Source: Syngnathus acus (taxonomy: Eukaryota; Chordata; Actinopteri; Syngnathiformes; Syngnathidae). Taken from it: DNA of 64,000 nucleotides. The stretch covers positions 19,940,693-20,004,692 of the forward strand of contig NC_051088.1 in NCBI RefSeq assembly GCF_901709675.1, written 5' to 3'. Each line of letters starts with the position of its first letter. Within the stretch, counting starts at the first letter, position 1. The notes under the pieces were generated by a model. The model was not told the origin of the DNA, searched no databases, and worked only from the letters and a program-made list of their open reading frames with translations. Of the stretch, positions 47,460 to 58,020 are shown piece after piece. The position numbers and the translations under genes were made by a program.

Positions 47460-47850
47460 TTGACGACAGCCACACCACTTTTGTACCCATATCCAAGCTG
47501 ACATTTATTTAAAAAAAAAGTGGTGTACGTGCAGTTAAAATCTCTTGTGGATGAACATAACGTCATAGAAGTCTTCCAGTCAGCTTTTAAGATGATGCAT
47601 AGCACTGAGTCAGCCCTGTTACGAGTTTTTAATGACATCCTCCAGGCAAATGACCCTGGAGACTAAGTGTGTCTGGTTTTGTTGGATTTAACTCCAGCAT
47701 TGGATACAGTGGGCCACAGTATTCTGTTTGCATATATTTGCAGCACCAGGTGGGCACGAGTGGTAACGCTATTGAGATCCTATTTGTCTAACAGAACGAT
47801 ATAGTAGTTAATGAACGGAGTTATGTATTATGTTTCCATGGGGTAGAGGG
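47460..47850 (+). pseudogene. L2-like LINE reverse-transcriptase relic
   Basis: From 47532 the plus strand reads QLKSLVDEHNVIEVFQSAFK, HSTESALLRVFNDILQAND, a TAA stop, then VCLVLLDLTPALDTVGHSI and LLRSYLSNRTI. A shifted frame just upstream gives VPISKLTFI and KKVVYVQL. This is the fingers/palm part of L2-type LINE reverse transcriptases, where F-Q-S-G-F-x-x-x-H-S-T-E-T-A-L-L-R-V-x-N-D precedes L-L-D-L-S-A-A-F-D-T-V-D-H. Frameshifts, stops and the changed D-T-V-G-H word show it is dead. The Y-A-D-D region and C-terminus are not seen. Confidence 0.88.
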
Positions 47851-48156
47851 GTTATGTCAAACATGCCATGTTTTGTTACTTTGAGTATTTAGATTTGTTC
47901 ATCAACAGGCCACTGCTCGCAATCGTGGCAATCAGTTGGGGTGGTAGGGGGGAGCATTTCACAACACCCATACAGTGTGCGCTTTGTTGCAAATAAAGAG
48001 TTTACTGACAAGATGTTTCCCGTGAATCCAGATGGACATTACAATGTATTGTTTTCAAAATCTTGTTTATTATAGCCAGGCACAACACACTGATGTAAGC
48101 TAGATAGCGCTGAGGCGAAAAGCCTTCTATTATCTACAAATAATACTGTTGATTAC

Positions 48157-48159
<3 letters not shown>

Positions 48160-48245
<86 letters not shown>

Positions 48246-48310
48246 AGGGAGAGGGAGAGGGAGGAGGGGTGGAGGGGTGGAGGGGAGAGGGGAGGAGGGA
48301 GAGGGAGAGA
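48160..48310 (+). repeat. (GA)n, (GGGAGA)n and GGGGTGGA purine tract
   Basis: GA units pass into GGGAGA hexamers (48235-48262) and then GGAGGGGTGGAGGGGTGG units. It is a homopurine tract of about 150 bp on the plus strand. It directly abuts the 3' end of the LINE fragment on the minus strand, so it may have grown from that element's tail. All frames across it are artefacts. Confidence 0.95.
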
Positions 48311-48760
48311 ATTAAATAGATTAAATAAAGAAACAATAAACAGCATCATGACCATGAGAGCGCTCCTAACCCCCGTGAGTTAAAAAGTCTCATGGCATGG
48401 GGAAGAAATGAACCCCTCAGACAAGATGGTGTCAACACCCTGTCACTGAAGCTACTCCTCCGCCCACTGAGGGTGCTGTACAGTGGTTGGACGGGGTTGT
48501 CTTTGATGAACATCAGCCTGCCAACACCCGCTGTTCTGCCACAGACGCCAGACCAGGCAGCTCTGTGCCCACAGCAGAACCCGCCTCCCTCACTCGTTTG
48601 TCCAGGCGGGAGGCATCCCTCTCCTTGACGCTGCCCCCCAGCACGCCACCGCAAAGAAGAGCGTGCTCGCCACAACAGATTGATTAAACATCTGCAGCAT
48701 CACATTGCAGACGTTGAAAGATGCCAACCACCTGAGGAAGTACATTGTCCTTTTTTGCAC
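48311..48760 (-). pseudogene. LINE ORF2 C-terminal relic and 3' end
   Basis: Minus-strand reading gives YFLRWLASFNV and MFNQSVVASTLFFAVACWG (about 48742-48630). A one-base loss in the GGGGGG run at about 48634 shifts the frame; the continuation is KERDASRLDK, then VAEQRVLA. Another one-base loss near 48525 leads to LMFIKDNPVQPLY, SSFSDRVLTPSCLRGSF and LPHAMRLFNS, ending in TGA at 48348-48346. The L-F-Y-A-V-V-C-W-G-G and S-F-L-P-x-A-x-x-L-Y-N words are typical of the C-terminus of non-LTR retrotransposon polymerases common in fishes. The 5' part is missing, as is usual for LINE insertions. The clade differs from the L2-like relic at 47460-47850. Confidence 0.88.
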
Positions 48761-50117
48761 TTAGCATCCACGTGAGCAGAGATTACTCAGTCTCAGGCGA
48801 CCACTTCCTGAACAGGCGAGTGGTCTTTGGAAGTCTCCTCAATTTCTTCTTCTATCGCGACCGAAATATGACCACGTTGTGAACCCCCCCTCCCAAGTGC
48901 AGGCAGAGGGGTGGCACTGTATGCAGCAGGTCTTGTTTCCCTTGGTGTAACAATCCACATACTGGGTGAAGGCAGGGAAAGTATTTTCCAAAGTCAGTGA
49001 TTAACATAAACTTTAGTAGTTTAGTTGGCACTATTGAGTCATGCAGCCACCAGACCAAAGCATCATGCATACCTATCATGTACTAAGTAGCAATGATATT
49101 AAAACCGTATATAGGATGATGTCAACACCTTATGTACGGAAAAAATAAGACTGAGTGGCTGAAGAGCCACAACTGAATAAAAGTGGGGAAAATTAACAAT
49201 CGGGAGACTGGCTGCAGACACAGAGGATTTGTGACTGTTTAAAATTGAAAACGAAATGAGGGAATGATTCATATATTCTGTATGCCAACTTTAAGAGAGT
49301 CTGGCTATCTTGGGTGTATGTTAAACAAATAAAAGCTACACGATAGTTATTGCCATCCAACCTGTTAGCTTGCACAGACATCTTATACTGTACCCACAAA
49401 TACCACCATGAAGGCCCAGCTCATGTCCAGCTGAGCAAGTCTCGCTCAACATTGTATTAAGACAGAGGGAGAGTGTTGCTTTGCCGTCGTCATAGAAACT
49501 GCTAGTTTAATGAATAAGCGTCTTGAAAAGATGGCTTGGTGTATCTTTTGTTTGCCGGAAGGAAAAACTTGAGTTCAAGCCTTTTATTGCTGTAGATGGC
49601 TGTCTCACCATCTGAAGGTCACCATTATGCTCTTTTCATATGGCCATTGAGCAGGTCATGAAAAGTTGTGAATCTGAACATATTTTACCCTCAAAACCAG
49701 GGCATGCTAAAGAATGGCCCCATCTGTGTTGAGTTTTTGTAACATCTTTGCTGGGTGAGATGGGACGCCATGCACAGCTTTGTTTGTGTTTCTGTTTTGG
49801 TCAGCGTGCATGACAAGCGAGCAATCTTCCTGCAGGGAGGGAAGCGACTTTTCAGAGCTCTTGTTTTTTTTTTTCATGAGAGTCTAAAAGCTTGAACACT
49901 CTCATAAAATACGTGTGAGCAGCCTTGCAAAAACCCTAGAGGTAAATATGTGCTGTGCCAAGCTTATTTATGCTCAGCATCAAGTTTACTGCCAGGTGGT
50001 GCAGTTTTGTCTTCTACATCCATGTAAGTGCTTCTCTGATGGTTACACCAGCTCACATTTTATTCTTTTTGTTTTCATGCACCATTTAGTCAAAATATTT
50101 TAATTAAAATGATTAAT
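48761..50117. other. Flank of the LINE, then unique sequence
   Basis: 48761-48980 may still be LINE-derived but no reading frame is recognisable. From 49000 on no repeat or exon was found. A poly-T run lies at 49864-49875. Confidence 0.35.
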
Positions 50118-50300
50118 TGGAGGAGCTTCACAGGGATTAGCACATCTGCCTCACAGCTATGTAGGTCTGTGTTTTCAATTTCAGCATTTGCCTTCATGTG
50201 GGGAGTTTTGCATCTTGTGCTTGCATGGGTTTGCTTCCATATTCCAAAAACATACACAGTGATTGGCCCTATCTTCATGCCCAGCACAATTCTAGCGTAA
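50118..50300 (+). mobile_element. SINE fragment (head and middle), plus strand
   Basis: AGGAGCTTCACAGGGATTAG, CACATCTGCCTCACAGCTAT, GTGGGGAGTTTTGCATCTTG, GCTTGCATGGGTTTGCTTCC and ATATTCCAAAAACATAC follow the sense order of the SINE family of 31387-31734. The tail is lost or unrecognisable after GATTGGCCC. Confidence 0.75.
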
Positions 50301-51784
50301 AGCGCAGCCTAACTGTGCACAGAGATGGAGTTTTCTTTCTTTTGGTACCTTCCTAGAATTTGCATAGGTATAATCGGTTGCAAGGAGGCGTTTGCACCGT
50401 TGTGGGATGGAACGTAGCCAATTTGCGGCCAATCGTAGTGACTCCACTCATTTTCATTAAAATCAGGACAGTCAAAGCGTCCCACGCGCGTGCCTAGAGG
50501 CACGAGGAATTTAGTCTGAAGGTAACAAAAGTGCAGACGTCAAAAGTCCAGAACAGTTTCATCCATCCGATGAACGCTGAGTTCCATCTAAATAAATTAG
50601 AGTTCCCACGACGGTGTGTGCCTTCAGGTGAGCTGAATAAGATTCCGAATTCGTGCGAATCCAGATGAAGTGAGAGCATCACTCAGTATGGCTGACATAT
50701 TTGACCGAGTGCAATGTGATGTTGGCTTGAGAATTACTTGAGAGCTGTAATAACATTGTATTTCATCGCACAGGGCTATATGCTTCTTTGCAGATAAAAC
50801 AAATAGGAATTCCAGATAACCTCAGAATAACGTGTCCAATCAGTTCAATATCTATCTGTCATGGTTCCATTTATCGCATCATATTCTCCTTTGTTTTTTT
50901 CAGTTGACAACAAAACTGCACCAGAATAGTAATACAAAGTGGAAACAATTGTTATGAGTGGACGCGAGTGTTGTTGAATTCAGAATAAGGGCAGTTTCAA
51001 ATTAAACACATGAGAACTGCAATCAGTTCACTACATTTGTTATCTCCAATCATCGGGTTTCGCCCTCTTTGACGTGTGTGGCATCATTTTACAATTATTA
51101 TTTTTCATCACAACTCCATTCTCATCTTGGCCTGCTGCCTTCTGCAGACAGTCGACTCCACTGGGGCAATAGTGACCTGCCTGCTGAATCAAAAGCGACA
51201 TACGTGACATGATGTTTATTTATGACAATATTTATGTTAGCGAAAGGACTAGTGTCGTACAATCAAAGCAGGTGAAGATGCTTTTGTGCTGGGTTTTGTC
51301 ACATTGTGCTCTTCTCTCTTTGATTTATGTGAAGGTACAGCACATAGATTAAATGGCTGAATGAGCAGAGCAACCTTTTTCCTTGTCATGGCAAATCTTT
51401 TATTTTTGTCACAAAATTCCTCAAAACGCAACTGAGCTAATTAGACTAGCAAACTGCAGGAACGACAAACTCTAACTAGGGGGAAGTCAATAGCAGTCCA
51501 GCTGCTACACTCGATTCTTCCTGTAGCAGTCATCCATGGCTGTGCAAAATGTAATAATTAGCAGAACGGTATCTGGTTGAGTTGCAATTTTCAATCCTGC
51601 AAAAAAGAGGATTAGCTCCATCAGTTGCAAACGAAGGCCCACCCCTGCTAAATCACACGATCATAAAACAGAAATGCAATCTATTCTGCAGATTACAATC
51701 TCAAAAATGTGTTAATGGGGGCACTTCACTGTGACAGGCAAATCTTAACAGAATTTATTCTAATTACAATGTAGATATTATTGT
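50301..51784. other. Unique sequence, no gene seen
   Basis: 51100-51430 is repeat-free, with TGATGTTTATTTATGACAAT and similar words; a weak candidate for conserved non-coding DNA. No exon is supported. Confidence 0.35.
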
Positions 51785-51900
51785 CATCCATCCATCGAGC
51801 TTAATAGGGTTAGGAAGAAAGTCCGCTTCTAACTTCAGTACATTAGTATTGCAATACAAGTCCTGGAAGACACTAGCTTATCCCAGGTCTCCACCATATG
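51785..51900 (-). mobile_element. Decayed SINE tail, minus strand
   Basis: ATCCATCCATCGAGCTTAAT and GACACTAGCTTATCCCAGG recall the CCATCCAT..GGAGCCTATCCCAG arrangement of the SINE tail. Similarity is weak. Confidence 0.4.
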
Positions 51901-52664
51901 AGGTCCCTTCAGAATTTGATGTTTCACATCAAAATAAAAAACCCATGAAATTAAGCCTGATTTAAAAAAAAAAAAAAAAACATGAAGAAAACAAATCCTT
52001 TAGGTATCGGAATACTAAACCATTGTTGGAGGACCACCGCAGGCCTCACCTTGACCTTCCATCTAAATCTGATGTTTGGTTTGAAAATAAATACATTTTA
52101 TTTATGGTTATTGATTTATATAAAAGTGAGTCACGACTAAGTGACAATTGGAAACTGTAAGGCCGGCTTGACAGTTGTTGATAACTACGTATCCACAATC
52201 CTATGCCACAGGAAAACAATGGAAAAGCCTTTGAATTTTTACCTTTGATCACAACTAGTTTAATACTCTCCGAGCGAAAAATCATTAAGGTGCCAACAAT
52301 CTCAAAAAGTTTGAAAATCGGTTGAATGCAGATAAGAAGCTTTGTCCGACGAGGTGGAACAAGACCAAATCCAATGTAATCCTGTTGCTTCATGGGGACC
52401 CCAACCCAGTGTACACTTGTCCAAATTCACACACAGTTTGACACATGCTAGTATGTGCCTGTCTGTATCCCACTAGGGGTGCGTCACAGCACTTCATTTG
52501 GCCATCATCACAACAGAGATGGGCTCACAGCCAGGCACAGCACACTATGGAAGATTGAGGTGAAAGGATGCAGCAGCTTGATTTGTTTGTCATTGTTTTG
52601 GTGCCCTCATCTGAAACTGTCTATAGAAATAGTTACAAATGTCATTCATTTCATTAATCAGTTA
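51901..52664. other. Nothing assigned; long minus frame without domain
   Basis: A poly-A run lies at 51964-51981. The 115-codon minus frame at 52046-52393 has no recognisable domain and could lie in an unclassified repeat. Confidence 0.35.
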
Positions 52665-52990
52665 AAGCAGGGATTCTCAAACAGTGTGTCATGGCATATT
52701 AGTGTACCATGAGAGACCATCAGGTATGTCGTAGGAAACTATCCACTGTTACTTATTTTAACAATAACAGAATGATTTTTTTAAGAATTAAAGACGCTCC
52801 AATACAATAAATAAAGGTTTCCCTTTAGTATATGGGGGTTCACCTTTCAAGGCCTGTTTCGCTGTTGGACCCTTTCATACCCGCATTGTGTTCTGCAGTA
52901 GCTCGTGCTTGAACTGTTTCCATCTGGACTGCCTGACGCACCGTGTCCCCGTTTGGAGCACTGACAGCGCACGATGCTCTGTTTTTGGCA
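52665..52990 (+). mobile_element. hAT-like repeat relic
   Basis: GCAGGGATTCTCAAACAGTG, GTGTCATGGCATATTAGTG and GTATGTCGTAGGAAACTATC match, from memory, a hAT-derived repeat of vertebrates starting CAGGGGTTCTCAAAC with GTGCCGTGGGAAA words. The right terminus and 8-bp duplications were not found. Confidence 0.6.
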
Positions 52991-53157
52991 CACTCTAAGT
53001 AACCGAATGGCACTATTGAATGTTATGTTGGAAAGTTATTCAAATGTGCTGTTGACTCAATCAGTTGAACCATATAAACCAGATAGTTTTGAGTGGAGCG
53101 CTTGGCCCCTGACCACAGGACAAGGACGATGAAACTTGCCGGTGTTTTATTTGTTAA

Positions 53158-53202
53158 AGTTTGCCTCACGTGGGGACAAGTGGTATAGAAAATGGATGGA
53201 AG
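53158..53202 (+). mobile_element. SINE tail fragment, plus strand
   Basis: CACGTGGGGACAAGTGGTAT, AGAAAATGGATGGAAG is the sense-strand tail of the SINE family. Confidence 0.6.
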
Positions 53203-53847
53203 TTAAATTTATTTGGTGTAACGAGTATTTTAAATTAAGGGAACCATGTGTGCCGGGGAGGGGGATCATAATGGCGTAAGAGAGCTGTAACTATAGAGCT
53301 GCAAAATAAAAATTAAAATTAAAAAAAGAGTACCATGGTGCTCAAGCCAATTTATGTTATCCCTCTTAATTGAAACAACACAGCATTTTATTGCAATGAC
53401 TATTGAAGGCGGAAAATATCCACTCCCTTTAAATGATCAATTGACTAATAAAGTCTTATCCCTTTGTGGAGTTCTGAGGTGCTCGTTGGGTGGATGCAGA
53501 AATCAACAGACACGCTCGTCTATCGCGACAACACAACAAAGTATTTATGTCTAGCAAAATTGTCTCATAACAGCAAGCAAGCCAATTCTCTAAGCGGAGC
53601 TCCGGTTCACATCTGTACCTAACCGCAAAGGTAGTGATGCAGAGTAACAAAGAACGCATTTCCCTGACTCACAAGACATTTCATCAAAAGGGTGGGCTTT
53701 GCACTTTGTGTGCGTATGTGGGTTCTTTGTTGTTGGCCGCCACGTTGATAATAGTGTTTGAGGTTTGTCAGTCCGATCCTGCTGCGGCAATAATTCAGGA
53801 GTGGTTGAGTCCTCTCTTCATGAGGCTGAAGTTTCACAGATGAGGAT
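53203..53847. other. Unclassified block, possibly repeat-derived
   Basis: A locally CpG-richer block (53480-53800) without recognisable exon or named repeat. The 130-codon minus frame that crosses 53619-54011 includes the tandem duplication that follows and shows no domain. Confidence 0.3.
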
Positions 53848-53957
53848 AATTGGTGTATGGTTTGATGTCCTTCAGCTGGACTGCCAAGAAGAAGTTGTCT
53901 TAATTGGTGCATGATTTGATGTCCTTTAGCTGGACTGCCAACAAAGTTGACTTGTCT
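53848..53957. repeat. 54-bp tandem duplication
   Basis: AATTGGTGTATGGTTTGATG and AATTGGTGCATGATTTGATG start two units at 53848 and 53902. Both continue TCCTT(C/T)AGCTGGACTGCCAA and end TTGTCTT. The second unit differs by about eight substitutions and small indels. In the minus frame the repeat reads GSPAKGHQIMHQL and GSPAEGHQTIHQL. Confidence 0.88.
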
Positions 53958-56080
53958 TCCCCGTGAGATTGACTTCTCCTCTGCCGTGGGGGTTTCCCGC
54001 CACAGCTCCACCTGAGGTCACGCTAGCCTCTCCAAACCTTCTCAGTGAATGGAAAATCAAAAGCAATTATTGCAAGCAGCACTTAATTAACTTGTGTCTT
54101 CTCAATGGGAACTACGTGGTGAGCATACGTAAATGTAAATTCTTTAAATGTCAATTCCTACACTATATATTTTTTTTCTGCACATTTCAAAATGTTTGGG
54201 ATACTAAGCTTCAACATCAACCAAAACCAGAAAATATCATTTAAATAAGCTAATACCACAAATAGAAACTAGTATTTTCCCAGGGTAGAAGAACCACTCT
54301 TTATTTTAAAAGTAACAATAGACGACAAAGCGACGGTCACTGCTTTATTCTTGTTGTCCCAAATGTCTCACCAATTACGACCATGGAAAGTCGAACAGCT
54401 GCTCGGGAATTTCGCCACCTTTTTAGTGTAGCGCGCCATGAGGCTGTCAGTTTGAGACTTGCTAGCTGGGATAGTTGCCAGGATTGTCAGAATGGACAAC
54501 AACTGGATGCATTTCATCCCAGCTGCGGAGAGCCTGTCCATCTGTCTCAGTATAGTGACAGATTTGTATTGTTATTTGGTGTTACAATTAATAAATATTA
54601 TGCAGTCACACCCCATTCAATATCGACATTTTAATGGGCTACATAAGCAATAAATGTTCTTGAATTAACTACTTCATGACGCTAAGCTCCACCCTATAAA
54701 AACCACCTTCTCTGCTTTGCAATAGCTTACTTCAACTCATCCTCACAGAGCATGTTGTTTTTTCCAATTAAGTGTGAGCAACGTCATTGCTCTTAGGGAG
54801 TGAGAGGAAATGTGCCCAACAGAAAATTGCAGGGTGATTAAATATATAATCAATCTAGCAAATGATTAGCATATTTATGGCAAGTTTATCTTCTGATATT
54901 AATTCTGTCAAATTCCCTACAATGACGCAGTGTTCTTTCTCCTACTACTGTTTCAACCCACTCTTTAAGCTACTCTTGAATTGCTTTGAATTGAGTGGCT
55001 TCTCGTTTGACCATAATGGTTAAACACTGCCATCTGGTGTGTCATCTTAGGAACGACCGATTTACGTCCCCATTGTTGAGGAAGCCTTATCTTGAATATC
55101 TGCTTGTATCACACAAACAGGCAGTCGAGTTGTGAACTTTTAAAGTGGATTTGTGGCACAAACAACACTCACTTCCTCTACAAGCCACTTGCATACTTGA
55201 TTTTATCTGGGACAGCTAGTCAAATTGGATGGATAGTTGGATAGGTGGATGGACAGAAATGGATCAAATTAACATACAGTAGGAGAACTTTACAGTAATA
55301 AAGAGTGATCATCGACTGTAAAAGGGTTATAGTGTAGTTTCGACACAACATAATGGACATATACAGAGGAATGTCATACATAGAACCTTCATTGGAAATC
55401 AGATTTTGCAAGTGGTCGTAAAGTTAGAGCTGGTCAGTTTGCCAAAACTCTTTAAGAATTATTTGATTTCCTGATTAAAAAATAAAATCTCACTGAAAGA
55501 AAGAATGGTAAAGACTAATGTTTTTTGGAGTGATGGACCTATGACTATTTTTAAAAACACGTGCTCCAGGCATAGTATAGTTGATTATGTGTTGTAACAG
55601 ATGCATGAAAAAAAATGGAAATTATAAAACATAGTGTAATGACACAAAAAGCACACTAGAGGGAAGCAGAGGAGCGTCATTAAAGAAAGGCTGCTGCTGA
55701 AGGGTTGAAACCCATGTATGAATTGATAAACGGTTTGATGTTTTATATATTACATATTAGAGAAAAAGAGACAACTTTGAATCAAAAGTTGGCTTTGGCA
55801 TTCATTATGTCACTTTAAATTTGTCAAATGAAAAACTGTTACTAAACGTATACTTCAAGTGTCTAAATCTTTTTCTCAAGGCTTATTTTTTACTAAAATA
55901 GGTTAAGCCAATGCCATTTTTATTGTAAACAGGATTTAGAAGCCTGGATACATTGATATGGGTCTAATAGGAAAACTAAATAACCCCCTCTAAAAAATAA
56001 AAATAGCGCATCCAGGCATATACATGTTAAGTGTTCAGGAAAGTGATGAGGGAGCTTGTCGCAACTACCACAACAAGAGG
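53958..56080. other. Unique sequence, no gene seen
   Basis: No exon or repeat family was recognised. A short GGATGGATAGTTGGATAGGT stretch at 55227-55246 is a (GGAT)-like simple repeat. Confidence 0.4.

Positions 56081-56120
<40 letters not shown>
56081..56120 (+). repeat. (ATT)n microsatellite
   Basis: About 13 perfect ATT units. Confidence 0.95.
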
Positions 56121-56121
<1 letters not shown>

Positions 56122-57298
56122 AATTATTTAAAAATGTTAATGCCATTTTAAATATGGACAAAATATGGAAATGTGTCTTTGTCAATTGAACCAATGGACA
56201 TCACAATAATTTAATATTTTTCACACGCAAATGCTTGTATAAAAGATCCACTCTTGAACAACACAGATTTTGAAGCAAACAACACAATATCCACATACTG
56301 TATTTTTTTCCAGAGCAAAGGCCTCTCGTGCATAAAAATGCAATTGAATGATGGCACAAAATTGCTGATTAGCATTATTACGTACAAGAAGTCATTTTGT
56401 GCACCACACCCACAAAAAAAAAACTCTTTGTCCTGCATGTCATTCCAAATGCCCACATGAAAAGACAGCTTTGCTGAAGGAGCCAACCAAATGCTGATGC
56501 ATGTCATGTCAAGTCAATCTGGTGCATCTTATAGTGAGTCCACCATCCATCACAAAAGTTGCTTGTCAAACTCATATACACATTTGCAATGCTATTAGGG
56601 CCATTAAGTACTTTTTCCATGTCAACAGTTCTTGTGGGGGAAAAAATCGCTGTGTTACGTGTACTTTTTTGAGATTAGCTGCTCTTCATTTCCCAGCATG
56701 CCTTGCGGGACCTAATGCAGATTTTTTTCTGTATTAAGAATGTCAATCATTATGATTTAAGTATATTTGTTACCCATAGCTCTTTGAATGTCTCTTAATT
56801 AAATCTCAAGTTAAATTTGTGTTGCACTTTTTTTTAACTGTGACATTGACTTAAGTCTTACAACTTAGAACTATCAAGCATGATAAAGTCATCATTTCAT
56901 ATTTTTTAAAGATTAATCGAGGAAGCCACTATGAGTCTGAGTGTGGGTCAAATGCGGCCCCTGGGCCACTAGTAAATGCCTTGCTTTAGAAACTCTGAAC
57001 ATCCTCACTGGAATAAAGCCACAATGAGAGAGAAAAAAAACCCTCACATTTTGTTAAATCCAGTAAAGAGGGAATATACTGTTTTTATCCTTGTTGTTTT
57101 TCCACTTTCAAATCTAAATGAAAGCTAGTCTTTTATTAGGAATTTTATTGTTCGTGACCGACACTGCTGTGCATGAACTCAGTAAGAGAGATTAGAGGAA
57201 AAGTACTGTTAAAGGTTTGCTTGTAAATATGACAATCACCAATGCAATTAGATGGGTTTTATTACTGTGATGTAATGGAGCTACTTTAATAGCAAAGT
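56121..57298. other. Unique sequence, no gene seen
   Basis: GGGTCAAATGCGGCCCCTGG at 56946-56965 resembles part of a hAT-derived fish repeat. Nothing else was assigned. Confidence 0.35.
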
Positions 57299-57358
57299 GT
57301 GCAGGGCCCATGTTCCTTTTGGTCCCTGTATCTGAAATTTTTTTTCCTCCTCCTCCAG

Positions 57359-57562
57359 GAACCCATAAAACCTGTGAGTGAACCTCAGATGCCAGATGGT
57401 TACATTGGTCACATAGCTTTGAACGAAGGCAAGGGCAACTTTAGGATGCTTGAAGAAAAAAAACAACACAATCCAGCACTGAACCAATTCTTGCTTTTTT
57501 CCCCTGACATGCTCGTACTTAACATGTTACAATTTACAACACACTTTAGGCTCTTCTTGTAG
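57359..57562 (+). other. Weak candidate exon with acceptor-like tract
   Basis: A good polypyrimidine tract and AG (TTTTTTTTCCTCCTCCTCCAG, 57338-57358) precede a frame open to a TAG at 57560-57562. It starts EPIKPVSEPQMPDGYIGH and continues LNEGKGNFRMLEEKKQ. The first 40 residues look protein-like, but the remainder is hydrophobic and unremarkable. No donor in the right phase is seen. Not recognised. Confidence 0.18.
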
Positions 57563-57909
57563 TAAACAAAAAAAAAGATATCTCTTTTGAATTAAAGTCC
57601 CCTTAAGTCTTACGTACATGATGCAGCAGGATAAAAATAGAAAGCAAGCTGTCTCGATCTGCGTAATGAAAAAAGAAATTCGAACAGCCCGTTGCCTTGG
57701 CATTATCTTGAACAAATACACTCTGTGGTTACTCACTTTGCACCAATTTTAGAACTGCTACAAATCAATGCTGTACCTCGTCTTCCACCTTGACAACACA
57801 ATATTCACAATAATTCACAAACAAAAATATACAACTTATTATTTAGGACGATGTGATATGCATCAGGCCCTGCTGTAATGCTTCCCCCTACATTCTAAAA
57901 TGTCTGTAA

Positions 57910-58020
57910 GATTGTGATTCCGAGTGTGAATGGTAGTTTGTGTGCTTTTTATTATTTTTCTTCAGATCACCAATGACCTTGTACTAGGCAAGTGGTATCG
58001 TAAATGGACAGACGGGTGGG
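57910..58020 (+). mobile_element. SINE tail half, plus strand
   Basis: GATTGTGATTCCGAGTGTGA, ATGGTAGTTTGTGTGC, AGGCAAGTGGTATCGTAAAT and GGACAGACGGGTGGG follow the sense order of the SINE family, with a deleted middle. Confidence 0.65.

Noticed and set aside
48159-48383. Arg/Glu-rich 74-codon plus frame and Ser/Leu-rich minus frames
   Set aside because: Translations of the purine tract at 48160-48310.
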